Below, one piece after another: positions 28,566 through 38,609 of a stretch of DNA of 64,000 nt (positions are counted from its first letter, which is position 1; every line of letters begins with the position of its first letter). The notes beneath the pieces were generated by a model. That model worked only from the letters and a program-made list of their open reading frames with translations, searched no databases and was not told the DNA's origin. The stretch comes from Deltaproteobacteria bacterium (GTDB taxonomy: Bacteria; Desulfobacterota; Deferrisomatia; Deferrisomatales; JACRMM01), in contig JACRMM010000012.1 in assembly GCA_016214985.1 (NCBI GenBank), forward strand, positions 1 through 64,000, in the 5' to 3' direction. Position numbers and translations under genes: made by a program.

Positions 28566-29047
28566 GACGCACCTCCCGCGAGCTCTTCCGCCGCGATCTC
28601 GACCGCCTCGACGATCTTTACATAGCCGGTGCACCGGCACAGGTTTCCCGCGAGCGCGCGCTGGATCTCCGGCCGACTGGGTTTGGGATTGTCCGCCAGC
28701 AGCTCGGTCGCGCTCATGATGAACCCCGGCGAGCAGAAGCCGCACTGCAGCGCCCCCTGCTTCACGAACGCCCTCTGCAGCGGCGAGAGCTCTCCCTGCT
28801 CCGCGATCCCCTCGATCGTCCGGATCTTCCGGCCCACGGCCTCGACGGCGAGCAGGACGCAGGAGAGCACCGCTTCCCCATCCATCAGGACCGTGCAGGC
28901 TCCGCAGGCCCCGAGGTCGCAGCCGCGCTTGGTCCCGGTCAGAAATGCCTTTTCCCGCAGGGCTTCCAGGAGCGTCGTATTGGGAGCACATGCGATGTCG
29001 TAGACGTCGCCGTTGACCGTCAGCTGAAGGATCCGTTTCTCGTCCAT
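28562..29047 (-). CDS. hcrC: 4-hydroxybenzoyl-CoA reductase, [2Fe-2S] subunit (gamma)
   Basis: 161-aa iron-sulfur subunit with both [2Fe-2S] sites: the plant-ferredoxin-like CDLGACGACTVLMDG and the helical CGFCSPGFIMSA plus LAGNLCRCTGYVKIVEAV. It passes electrons between the molybdenum and FAD subunits. I choose the ATG at 29047 because AAAGGTGGAG precedes it; an in-frame upstream ATG at 29083 lacks such a site. The gene lies 45 bp after hcrB and overlaps hcrA. Confidence 0.93.
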   Translation of the reverse strand: MDEKRILQLTVNGDVYDIACAPNTTLLEALREKAFLTGTKRGCDLGACGACTVLMDGEAVLSCVLLAVEAVGRKIRTIEGIAEQGELSPLQRAFVKQGALQCGFCSPGFIMSATELLADNPKPSRPEIQRALAGNLCRCTGYVKIVEAVEIAAEELAGGAS

Positions 29048-29092
29048 CACTCCACCTTTCCCATGATTGCGTTCCCCTCTCAACGAGACTCT

Positions 29093-30046
29093 CTACCGGA
29101 GGGCCCGAAGGCCTTTGGCGAACAGACGGGCCATGAGCTCTCGCTTGAAGGCGACCGGATGAACCGTCGTGGGGGCGACCTTGGCCACCTTCCCCGCGAG
29201 CGCAGCCGCGGTCTCGATGGCCGCATCGGTCAGTTCCTGCCCGCGCAGCGCCTCTTCCAGGTCCAGGGCCCGCACCGGTGCACGATCCACGGCGGTGAAG
29301 GCAATCCGCACGCCTGCGTCGCCCCGCCAGACCGCCGCACCCACGACCGGAAAGTCGATGGAACCGCGCAGGGCGAACTTCTCGTAGTGGGAGCGGCCGG
29401 CGGACGCCTCCGGAATCACCACTGCGGTCACGACCTCCGATGGTCCCAGGGCGAGCGGGCTCTTTCCCTGGCCGGAGTAGAGCTCCGCCAGGGGAATCTG
29501 GCGGATGCCCTGGGGCCCCTGCACCCGAACCGCGCCCTCCAAGACGAGGAGGGCCGGCGCCACGTCCCCGGAGTAAGTGCAGAAGCAGACGTTCTTGCGG
29601 CCGATCACATGGCAGTCCTCGCCCCCCGCCTTGAAGCAGAGGCTGCGCGCCTGGCGCCACTGCCAGGACTGGTTGAAGAAGCGGCACCGGGTGTTCTGGC
29701 ACAGATTGCCGGCCAGCGTTCCCATGGTCTGGTGGCGGTACGAACCCACCGCCCTCGCGGCCTGGACGAGGGCCGGGAACTTCCTCCCGAGCTCCTCCTC
29801 TCGCTGGATCTCCTTGAGCGTCGTGCCCGCGCCGATGACCGTGGCCTCCCCCTCGCGGCGGACCCCCTTGAGCTCGGCGATGCGCGACAGGCTCACGAGG
29901 GCGGACGGCAGCTCTACCCGGTGCTTCATGTTGACCAGGAGATCGGTCCCCCCGGCCAGAACCTTGGCGCCCTGGTGCTCGGCGAGCGCCCGGACAGCGC
30001 CCTCGATGCTTGCGGGCTGATAATGGGAGAATGGGGGAAGATGCAT
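29093..30046 (-). CDS. hcrB: 4-hydroxybenzoyl-CoA reductase, FAD/[4Fe-4S] subunit (beta)
   Basis: 317-aa flavoprotein subunit. FAD-binding motifs AKVLAGGTDLLVNMKH and TMGTLAGNLCQNTRCRFFNQ are visible. Between them and YSGD lies the roughly 40-residue insertion that distinguishes HcrB from other family members, with Cys121, Cys137, Cys145 and Cys154 spaced as in the Thauera enzyme's [4Fe-4S] ligands. That cluster lets the complex run as a low-potential ferredoxin-dependent reductase. AGAGGAGG lies 7 bp before the ATG. It is the first gene of the operon, downstream of a sigma-54 promoter match. Confidence 0.93.
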   Translation of the reverse strand: MHLPPFSHYQPASIEGAVRALAEHQGAKVLAGGTDLLVNMKHRVELPSALVSLSRIAELKGVRREGEATVIGAGTTLKEIQREEELGRKFPALVQAARAVGSYRHQTMGTLAGNLCQNTRCRFFNQSWQWRQARSLCFKAGGEDCHVIGRKNVCFCTYSGDVAPALLVLEGAVRVQGPQGIRQIPLAELYSGQGKSPLALGPSEVVTAVVIPEASAGRSHYEKFALRGSIDFPVVGAAVWRGDAGVRIAFTAVDRAPVRALDLEEALRGQELTDAAIETAAALAGKVAKVAPTTVHPVAFKRELMARLFAKGLRALR

Positions 30047-30476
30047 GGATGGGCCTCCTCTGGGTTACCTAGGGGGAGTGCGCGCCAATCCCGGGACGGT
30101 GTCTCGAGCTCGCCCACGCCCCGCTGGCCTCCCGCCGAACATGCAAGAGAAGAGCCGCAGCCGAGTGCGCGCGAGACCGGGCCCATAAAGAAACTCCCAT
30201 GCTCTAAGAGCGGCCGGACGCCCCGCCGCTCCACGAGACGATCCCTGGGCGTCTGGGGCATCTCTCGGCCGAACGAAGGGGCCATCGCCGCTGCGCCGTC
30301 GCAAGCAACCGGCCAAGACCGCGTCCCACTCCGCTCTGGGGCATCCGACCGCTCCCGTTTCATCCGTCGGGGTGACCGAAGGTCATGGGCAACTCAGTGC
30401 AGGTTTCGAAGCCCCGGGACTTGGCGATACAGGATCATTTTGATAGAGTTCCCGCTCATTGTGAGAAGGAGGCGGG
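30047..30476. other. Divergent regulatory region between hcrB and the sigma-54 activator
   Basis: 430 bp with no supported gene. It contains a strong minus-strand -24/-12 match (30301-30315) for hcrB and two direct copies of TCTGGGGCATC (30252-30262 and 30335-30345) on either side of it. The activator gene has AAGGAGG immediately before its ATG; no sigma-54 element was seen reading toward it. Confidence 0.6.
30301..30315 (-). promoter_or_regulatory. Sigma-54 (-24/-12) promoter of the hcrBCA-ligase operon
   Basis: On the minus strand the site reads TGGCCGGTTGCTTGC, against the consensus TGGCACG-N4-TTGC. The invariant GG and GC are kept with 10 bp between them. It reads toward hcrB with a leader of about 245 nt and lies beside a divergent sigma-54 activator gene. 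A weaker GG-N10-GC match sits at 30143-30157. Confidence 0.7.
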
Positions 30477-32120
<1,644 letters not shown>

Positions 32121-32164
32121 GCGCCAGGGCCGCGTCCGCGCGCGCCCGGACCGTCGCCCGAGTG

Positions 32165-32830
32165 TCACCGTCTCGCCGCTCCCTCGAGGCCCTTCAGGAG
32201 GTCGTCGTTCGTGCCGGGGATGACCATCTCGAACCGGGACTCCACGGTGCAGTAGTCGTAGTAGCCGAGCCGGGCCAGGGGGCGGATCTTCAGGACGTCG
32301 AGCCGTCCGTCCGGGCCGAGGGCGTCGTCGCGGATGTGCACTCCCACGACCCGGCCGATCACCACGTCCACGGTGCCCATGGGCCCGGTGCCGGGCAGTC
32401 GCAGCGTCTGGTGGTAGACGCACTCGAACTGGACCGGCGACTCCGCGACCCGGCACGGCCTGACCCGGCGGGAGGGCGCCTTCGTGACCCCGGCCAGCTC
32501 GAACTCGTCCACCTCCGGTCCCACCTCCTGGGCCGAGCGGTTCACCGCCTCCCGGAGGTCGTAGGTGGCCATGTTGTAGACGAACTCTCCCGTGGCCTCG
32601 AGGTTGACGACCGTGTCCTTGCGGCTCCCCCGTGTGGTCTGGTTCGCGGCCAGCATCACGTACGGCGGGTCGAAGGTCAGGTTCTGGAACTGGCTGTAGG
32701 GCGCGAGGTTGTGCGCGCCGGTCGGGCTCACCGTGGAGATCCACCCGATCGGCCGGGGAACCACGCATGACTTGAACGGGTTGTGGGCCAGGCCGTGGTC
32801 GTTCTTCTCGGGCTCGTAGTACACGGTCAC
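32165..32830 (-). CDS. Flavin reductase family protein
   Basis: 221-aa FMN-binding protein of the flavin reductase-like family. Recognisable are the N-terminal CVVPRPIGWISTVSPTGAHN, LAPYSQFQNLTFDPPYVMLA and the later FECVYHQTL/VVIGRVVGVHIRD segments. The start is taken as GTG at 32830, where homology begins. It lies 204 bp after the ferredoxin gene on the same strand and may be the last gene of the liv-Mo operon, where it could supply or accept electrons through reduced flavin (inference). Convergent with the sigma-54 activator. Confidence 0.85.
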   Translation of the reverse strand: MTVYYEPEKNDHGLAHNPFKSCVVPRPIGWISTVSPTGAHNLAPYSQFQNLTFDPPYVMLAANQTTRGSRKDTVVNLEATGEFVYNMATYDLREAVNRSAQEVGPEVDEFELAGVTKAPSRRVRPCRVAESPVQFECVYHQTLRLPGTGPMGTVDVVIGRVVGVHIRDDALGPDGRLDVLKIRPLARLGYYDYCTVESRFEMVIPGTNDDLLKGLEGAARR

Positions 32831-33034
32831 CTCGTTGGTTTCCAGGGGGTGAAGTCGGAATCGGCGGCGTCCAGCTGCCGGGGTCCTCTCCGGCGCGCCG
32901 CAGGATCCCTGGATGTCTTGGTGGTCCCGCGGGGTCGAGGTGGGGTCGGCCCTCTCCTCTGTCCGGAGGCGTCGCGCCAAACCTGCCTGCGGCGCATCCC
33001 GAGGACCCCGTCCGCGGCCGCGGCACCCGCCGCG

Positions 33035-33379
33035 CTACCTCGGTGCCCAGAGCACCTGCCGGGGCTTCGCCTCCAGCGCCTTGGCCAGCTCCTGCACCGG
33101 CCCGTGGCGGATCACGTTCGCCAGGCAGTGCTGCTCGCAGGCGGTCTTCAGCCCCTTGCGGGTCCGCCCCGCACAGAGGACGCAGGACTCCGTGGGGAAG
33201 GGGAGAAACCCCAGGTATGCCTTGTCTTTGGGGAGCGGCTGGATCACCTCCATCACCCGCATCCCGCCCATTCCGGGCCCCCACCCGTACTCCTGGGCGC
33301 AGGCGACCACGCAGGCCTTGCAGCCGGTGCAGTACTCGTAGTCGATGAGGAGGCCGTTTCGCGGCTTCACCTCACGCAT
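33035..33379 (-). CDS. Two-cluster ferredoxin-like electron transfer subunit
   Basis: 114-aa protein with a complete CTGCKACVVAC motif near residue 17 and a second set (SCVLC, then ACEQHC) near 66-85, eight Cys that can hold two [4Fe-4S] clusters, as in the small Fe-S subunits of DMSO reductase-family enzymes. The ATG overlaps the molybdoenzyme stop by 8 bp and has GGAGGAGG upstream, so it is very probably the redox partner of that enzyme. Confidence 0.9.
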   Translation of the reverse strand: MREVKPRNGLLIDYEYCTGCKACVVACAQEYGWGPGMGGMRVMEVIQPLPKDKAYLGFLPFPTESCVLCAGRTRKGLKTACEQHCLANVIRHGPVQELAKALEAKPRQVLWAPR

Positions 33380-35819
33380 GGACCACCTCCTCCGGCGTCG
33401 CCTTGTACACCTTGCACAGGCCGTGCTTGATGGGCGCCCCCTGGCCGTCCTTCCCCTGGTACCCCATGGGGATCAGCTGGTTGATGTTGGAGCGCAGTCC
33501 GCCGTGGAGCGACGGCTCGGCGCCGTCTCGCTCCGGGAACCACCAGCCGTGGGCGGCCATGACCATCCACCGTGGCACCTCCAGGGTGACCTTGGCCTTC
33601 ATGAGGCACTTCCCGAACCAGTTCTCCACCCACACCCACTCCCCGTTGCCGATCCCCTGGCCGGCCGCAGTGTCGGGGTGGATCTCCACGAGCGGGTCCG
33701 GATCCAGGGCTCGCAGCCACGGGATCTGTCGGTGCTCGGTGTGGTAGAGCACCGGCGAGCGCCGGCCGGTGGAGAGGATCAGCGGGTACTCCTTGAACCG
33801 TTCGGGCTGGCTGACGGGGCTCAGGGGCGGCTCCTCGTGCGAGGGGAAGGCCGGGAGGCCCCACTCCTCGCGCAGGCTCGCGTAGAGCTCCACCCGGCCC
33901 GAGGGCGTGCAGAAGCCCGGCGTCCCGTCGGGCCGGAGCAGCCCCTTCTCGTGCCGGTGGTAGGGCGCCGTGGAGTGCCCCTCGGGCGGGAATGCCCAGC
34001 CCTTCGCCTGCAGCTCCTCGAAGGTCATGCCCGAGGGCTTCAGGATGTCGTCGAAGAGATCGTGCAGGCTCTCCCACTGGAACGAAGGGTCGAAGCGCTT
34101 CGCCAGGTCGAAGCCGATCTGGGCGTCGGGCCGGCACTCGTCGACGGTCAGGGCCTTGTTGATGGTCTGGAGCGGCACCCACCAGGAGCGCACCCCGTCC
34201 TTCTCGAGGAAGCTCGCGGCCGGGAGCACCACGTCGGCGAGCTGGGTGCTCGGCGTGTGGAAGAGGTCCACCGCCACGACGAAGTCGAGCGTCTTCAGGG
34301 CCTCCACCCAGCGCTTCGGGTCCATGCCGAGGCCGGCCACGAGGTTCGACGCGGCCATCCACATGCCCTTGATGGGGTAGGGCTCGCCGCTGAAGATCTG
34401 CTCCAGGGTCACGTCGGTCTGGGCCCGCAGGCTGAACTTCTTGAAGATGCCGTACCGGTCGGTGCCGATGCGCTTCGCCTCGGCCTCCGCCGAGGGGGCG
34501 AAGACACTCTGGGTGCCGGGCAGGGCGTAGGCCACGGCGTTCAGCGCGAAGCGCGCGATGACGTTGCCGCCCGGGACCTCGAGATTGCCGGTGATGCACC
34601 ACAGGGCCGCCAGGGCGTGGGCCGTGGGCGTCATATTGGGGGTCATGTCGATGGGCACGCCCCAGTGGATGGCGGCCGGTTTCGCCCTCGCATAGAAGCG
34701 CGCCGCCTCTCGGATCTGCTCCGCGGGCACGAGCGTGATCTCGGCCACCCGCTCGAGGGGGTGCTCGTCGATCACCCGGCGAAACGCCGTCCACACGGTC
34801 TCGCAGGCCACGGTCGTCCCGTCGGCGAGGACGACCTCGCACGTGCCTTCCAGGCGGGGCTCGGCGCCCTCGCGCCGGTAGGCCTGGGCGGTCACGTCCC
34901 AGACCACCGGGGCCCCGGCGGCCGCGTCCCACGCGACGAGGTTCTCGGCCGATTCCCCTGCCGCGACGTCGCTCTCCCGCAGCAGCGTGCCGGTGTCGGT
35001 GCGCAGCAGGTGGTTCGCGTTCGTCCACTGTTCCACGAACGCCCGGTCATAGAGTCCCTCGTTCACGATGACGTTCAGGAAGCCCAGGGCCATGGCCGCG
35101 TCGGTGCCGGGCCGGAGCTGGAGCCAGTGCTGGGAGCGTGAGGCGAACCACGACAGCCGCGGGTCGAGCGTGATGAGCTTCGTGCCCCGCTTCATCAGGT
35201 CCACGATCCAGTGGCCGAAGAGGTTGTCCGGGCAGGACGCCGGGATGTTGTAGCCCCAGATCACCAGGCACTCCGGCACCCGGTAGCGGGGGTCGTCGTA
35301 GCGCTCGGGCGACCACTGGCTCGCGTCGAAGACCATGTAGTCGCCCTGCACCATCTTGCACGCCGAAATCCGTGTGGCGTAGCAGGCGTTGCCCGAGAGC
35401 CCGAAGACGATGTTGGGGCTGCCGTAGGTGTAGGCGAGGAGCGAGATCCAGGGGTAGATGTCGCGGCCGGTGCCGATCGTGAAGAGGAAACTCTCGGGCC
35501 CGTACTCGTCGCGGATCGCCTTCATCCGCGCCTCGATCAGGTCGTAGGCCTCGTCCCAGGAGATCTCCTCCCACTTCCCCTCGCCCCGCTCGCCCACCCG
35601 CTTCAGGGGCCTTCGGAGACGCTCGGGGTGGTGGACGTATTGGGTCATGGCGAGGGCCCGGGCACACAAGCGCCCCTGGTTCCACGGGTGCTCGGGGTCG
35701 CCCTCGATCTTGACGAGCCTGCCGTCCTTTACGTGGGCGATCACGCCGCAGCCCCCGTGGCAGCCGGGGCCGGCGGACCAGCTCGTGGTGCGGATCTTCT
35801 GGACTCCCTGCGCGCTCAT
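33372..35819 (-). CDS. Molybdopterin (Mo/W-bisPGD) oxidoreductase, acetylene hydratase-like
   Basis: 815-aa member of the DMSO reductase superfamily. The N-terminal Fe-S region has only three of the four usual Cys (Cys20, Cys24, Cys52: C-x3-C-x27-C); the first ligand position is Gly17. GNACYATR around residue 145 offers a Cys as metal ligand. Pterin-binding segments include LDPRLSWFA, HWGVPIDMTPN, ITGNLEVPGGN, and the C-terminal MAAHGWWFPE. No twin-arginine signal is seen, so it should be cytoplasmic. Overlaps with larA-like (ATGA) and ferredoxin genes show a coupled unit. Substrate unknown; it could be a hydratase, hydroxylase or dehydrogenase. Confidence 0.88.
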   Translation of the reverse strand: MSAQGVQKIRTTSWSAGPGCHGGCGVIAHVKDGRLVKIEGDPEHPWNQGRLCARALAMTQYVHHPERLRRPLKRVGERGEGKWEEISWDEAYDLIEARMKAIRDEYGPESFLFTIGTGRDIYPWISLLAYTYGSPNIVFGLSGNACYATRISACKMVQGDYMVFDASQWSPERYDDPRYRVPECLVIWGYNIPASCPDNLFGHWIVDLMKRGTKLITLDPRLSWFASRSQHWLQLRPGTDAAMALGFLNVIVNEGLYDRAFVEQWTNANHLLRTDTGTLLRESDVAAGESAENLVAWDAAAGAPVVWDVTAQAYRREGAEPRLEGTCEVVLADGTTVACETVWTAFRRVIDEHPLERVAEITLVPAEQIREAARFYARAKPAAIHWGVPIDMTPNMTPTAHALAALWCITGNLEVPGGNVIARFALNAVAYALPGTQSVFAPSAEAEAKRIGTDRYGIFKKFSLRAQTDVTLEQIFSGEPYPIKGMWMAASNLVAGLGMDPKRWVEALKTLDFVVAVDLFHTPSTQLADVVLPAASFLEKDGVRSWWVPLQTINKALTVDECRPDAQIGFDLAKRFDPSFQWESLHDLFDDILKPSGMTFEELQAKGWAFPPEGHSTAPYHRHEKGLLRPDGTPGFCTPSGRVELYASLREEWGLPAFPSHEEPPLSPVSQPERFKEYPLILSTGRRSPVLYHTEHRQIPWLRALDPDPLVEIHPDTAAGQGIGNGEWVWVENWFGKCLMKAKVTLEVPRWMVMAAHGWWFPERDGAEPSLHGGLRSNINQLIPMGYQGKDGQGAPIKHGLCKVYKATPEEVVHA

Positions 35820-37180
35820 CGCGTCCCTTCTCCCTCGTCAGGCGTCGCCAACCGCTCCGGAACTTCGTTTCCCCGCCCGAGCCCGGCGCTCACGTACGGG
35901 CCCTCGGGGACGAGGTACACCGTCTCGCCGGCGTTCAGGGCGCCGGTCACCACGGCGTCCAGGTCGTCGATCTTCGTCAGCCCGACGGACGCCACCTCTT
36001 CGCACGACAGGGCCGGCGCAAACAACAGCACCCGGCCTGCGTGCTCAAGGCTGCGGAAGAACGCCTGGGCGGCCCACTGGTCGATCGTGAAGGCCGCGGG
36101 GTCCCCGTACCGGGCGCGAAACCCCGCGGGCGTCCCCGAGCGCCGGACGACCTCGCAGAACCCCGGGCCCCCCAGGCCCTCGCCGCAACCGGCCACGAGC
36201 ACCAGGGTCCCGCCCGGGCGCAGCACGGCTTCCACGGCCGAGAGGCCCTTCGTGGCCTGGTACAGGGTCTGGTCCAGGGGGTGGCCGCCGCCGGTCGTGA
36301 GGACCAGGTCGGCCGCTCGCTCAGCCGAGAGGAGCTGGTGCGCCGCGGCGACCCGGCACCCGGCGCGAAACGCCTCTCGCACGTCGCCGGCGAAGAGACC
36401 GGTGATCCGCCGGCCGCGATCCAGGACCGCGTTGACGAGGAAGTCGACCCCGGCCGCGGCACACACCGCGTCCACGTGGTCCCGGAAGGGGTTGCCCTCC
36501 ACCCGGCCGAGCGCCACCTCGGGCCGGTCCGGGAGCGCGAAGGAGTGCAGGAAGGTCATGGTCTCGAAGCTCGCGAGTCCCGGCAGCACCGACTTTCCCC
36601 CGCCTGAGAAGCCGGCGTACCGGTGGGGCTCGATCAGCCCGGTCAGGACCTTGAGCTCCGCCTCCAGGTACCCGCGGTTGAGCTCGACCGGAGCCCCCTC
36701 GATCTCCGTCACCCGCGCAAGCGCGGAGCGGTCGCGGCAGTCGTGGTTCACGATCCGGTAGCGGCCGGCGATCTCCGGGCCCACGAGCTCGAGGAGCTCC
36801 CGGCCCTCGGTCGGGCGGTGCATGCCCGTGGCGATGAGCACGGTGACGGCGTCCCGGGGAACCCCGGCGGCCTCGAGCGTGCGAAGGATCGGGGGCAGGA
36901 GCACCCGGTTGGGCACGGGTCGGGTGGCGTCGGAGACTACGACGCACGCCGAGCGGCGGCCCCGGGCGACGGAAGCGAGAGAGAGCGTCCCGATCGGCTC
37001 CGCCAGGGCGCGGGCCAGGGAAGCGTCGGGGTCCTGCAGAGGAGGGCAGGGCCGGCTCGCGAGCACCGTCGCCCGGCCCGCCGCCGCCCGGGGCAGGCAG
37101 ACGGTTACCGTCTCCCGGCCGCAGGGCAGCGCGACGTTCGGCGCCGGCGCCTCCGCGGGCGGGACGGGCCGCTCACACAA
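35816..37180 (-). CDS. LarA-family nickel-dependent racemase/epimerase
   Basis: 454-aa protein of the lactate racemase family, which uses the nickel pincer (NPN) cofactor to invert a 2-hydroxy acid centre. Key positions match: DATRPVPN, IATGMHRPT (His121), EPHRYAGFSGGGKSVLPG (His186 and Lys196, the cofactor-attachment Lys), corresponding to His108, His174 and Lys184 of the Lactiplantibacillus enzyme. The start is uncertain; a TTG at 37180 overlaps the livF end. It overlaps the molybdoenzyme start. Cofactor genes larB, larC and larE are not in the window. The substrate is probably what the adjacent transporter imports. Confidence 0.85.
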   Translation of the reverse strand: MCERPVPPAEAPAPNVALPCGRETVTVCLPRAAAGRATVLASRPCPPLQDPDASLARALAEPIGTLSLASVARGRRSACVVVSDATRPVPNRVLLPPILRTLEAAGVPRDAVTVLIATGMHRPTEGRELLELVGPEIAGRYRIVNHDCRDRSALARVTEIEGAPVELNRGYLEAELKVLTGLIEPHRYAGFSGGGKSVLPGLASFETMTFLHSFALPDRPEVALGRVEGNPFRDHVDAVCAAAGVDFLVNAVLDRGRRITGLFAGDVREAFRAGCRVAAAHQLLSAERAADLVLTTGGGHPLDQTLYQATKGLSAVEAVLRPGGTLVLVAGCGEGLGGPGFCEVVRRSGTPAGFRARYGDPAAFTIDQWAAQAFFRSLEHAGRVLLFAPALSCEEVASVGLTKIDDLDAVVTGALNAGETVYLVPEGPYVSAGLGRGNEVPERLATPDEGEGTR

Positions 37181-37874
37181 GCAGGTACTTCCGGCGCACG
37201 TCCTCGCTCGCCTGGAGCTCCGGGATCGTGCCGTGGAATCGGATCGTGCCGTTGTCGATCACGTACGCCCGGTCGCTCAGGCCCAGGGCAACCTTCTGGT
37301 TCTGCTCGGCGAGCAGGATCGTGAGCCCCCGCGCCTTGAGCTCACCGATGTTCTCTTCGAGCATGCCCACGATCAGGGGCGCGAGGCCCTCGGTGGGCTC
37401 GTCGAGGAGCAGGAACTCGGGGTTGGTCACCAGGGCCCGGGCGATCGTGAGCATCTGCTGCTCGCCCCCCGACAGGAACCCGGCGCGGCGGGAGCCGATG
37501 GCCCCGAGCGGCGGAAAGAACTCGCACACCGCGCGGCGGTCCCACTGCGATCCGCTGCGCGGCGGCCGCTGCGAGATCTCCAGATTCTCGTCCACGGTAA
37601 GGTCGGCGAACACGACCCGGTCGTCCGGCACGAAGCCTACGCCCAGCCGTGCGATCTGGTAGGGCTTCTTGCGGGCGATCTCCTGGCCCTTGAACCGGAT
37701 ACTTCCCCGCCGCGCCGGCGTGAGCCCCATGATGCTGCGCATGGTCGTGGTCTTCCCGGCGCCGTTTCGTCCCAGCAGGCACACTACCTCGCCCGGTGCT
37801 ACGGTGAGGGAGACTCCGGAGAGTATGTGGCTCAGGCCGTAGTAGGTGTCGATCCCGTCCACCGTGAGCATCAC
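37173..37874 (-). CDS. livF: Branched-chain-type ABC transporter ATP-binding protein LivF
   Basis: 233-aa ATPase of a HAAT-family importer. Walker A LLGRNGAGKTTTMRS, signature LSGGEQQMLTIARAL and Walker B FLLLDEPTEGLAP are intact. The start can be GTG at 37874 or the next codon ATG at 37871; both touch the livG stop. Its end overlaps the LarA-like gene, tying transport to that enzyme. Confidence 0.93.
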   Translation of the reverse strand: MMLTVDGIDTYYGLSHILSGVSLTVAPGEVVCLLGRNGAGKTTTMRSIMGLTPARRGSIRFKGQEIARKKPYQIARLGVGFVPDDRVVFADLTVDENLEISQRPPRSGSQWDRRAVCEFFPPLGAIGSRRAGFLSGGEQQMLTIARALVTNPEFLLLDEPTEGLAPLIVGMLEENIGELKARGLTILLAEQNQKVALGLSDRAYVIDNGTIRFHGTIPELQASEDVRRKYLLV

Positions 37875-38608
37875 GCCCCTCCTCCTAGATACGCCTCCTG
37901 CACGGCCGCATTGGTGCGCACGGCTTCGGGCAGGCCCTGGACGATCGTCTCTCCGGCCCGGAGCACCATGATCTCGTCCGAGATGGAGAAGACGAGCTCG
38001 ATGTCGTGCTCGCAGAACAGGATCGTGAGGCCCCGCTCGGCCGACAGCCGCTTGACGAGCTCGATCGACACCTCCGTCTCCTCGGGCGACATGCCCGCGG
38101 TCGGCTCATCCAGGATGAGGAGCTCCGGTTCGGTGCTCAAGGCGATCGCCATCTCGAGCACCTTCTGGTCGCCGTGGGAGAGCGTTCCGCTCACCCGGTG
38201 GGCCTTGGAGGCCAGGCCCACGCTCTCGAGGATCTCCATGGTCTCGGCCACGGCCAGCGTGCGCGCCGGGCGAAGGAGGCTCCAAGACCGCCCCTGGTGG
38301 GCGAGCACCGCGGCCTGCACGTTCTCGAACACCGTCATCCGGCTGAAGATGTTGACGATCTGGAAGGCGAGGCTGATGCCCCGGCGGCAGATCTCGTGGG
38401 GGCTGAGCCCGATCAGGTCCTGGCCCTTGAACAGGATCTGTCCCCCGTCGGGCCGGACGTGTCCGGTGATGAGCTTGAAGAGCGTGGACTTGCCCGCGCC
38501 GTTGGGGCCGATCACCGCCACGATCTTGCCCTTCTCCACGGTGAGGTTGGCGTCGGACAGGGCCATGAAGCGGCCGTACGCCCTCTGGACGTTCTCTACC
38601 CGAAGCAT
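37871..38608 (-). CDS. livG: Branched-chain-type ABC transporter ATP-binding protein LivG
   Basis: 245-aa ATPase. Walker A VIGPNGAGKSTLFKLITG, SGTLSHGDQKVLEMAIAL as a slightly altered signature (the usual LSYGxQR is LSHGDQK), and Walker B LLILDEPTAGMSPEE are visible. It begins 1 bp after livM and ends against livF. Confidence 0.93.
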   Translation of the reverse strand: MLRVENVQRAYGRFMALSDANLTVEKGKIVAVIGPNGAGKSTLFKLITGHVRPDGGQILFKGQDLIGLSPHEICRRGISLAFQIVNIFSRMTVFENVQAAVLAHQGRSWSLLRPARTLAVAETMEILESVGLASKAHRVSGTLSHGDQKVLEMAIALSTEPELLILDEPTAGMSPEETEVSIELVKRLSAERGLTILFCEHDIELVFSISDEIMVLRAGETIVQGLPEAVRTNAAVQEAYLGGGA

Positions 38609-38609
38609 C

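Noticed and set aside
25344..28625. Very long plus-strand open frame
   Set aside because: Antisense to the ligase and hcrA; composition (His, Arg, Gly, Leu-rich) and lack of any domain mark it as a shadow in G+C-rich DNA.
30143..30157. Second -24/-12-like site upstream of hcrB
   Set aside because: It keeps the GG-N10-GC spacing but matches the consensus less well than the site at 30301-30315; kept only as a weak alternative.
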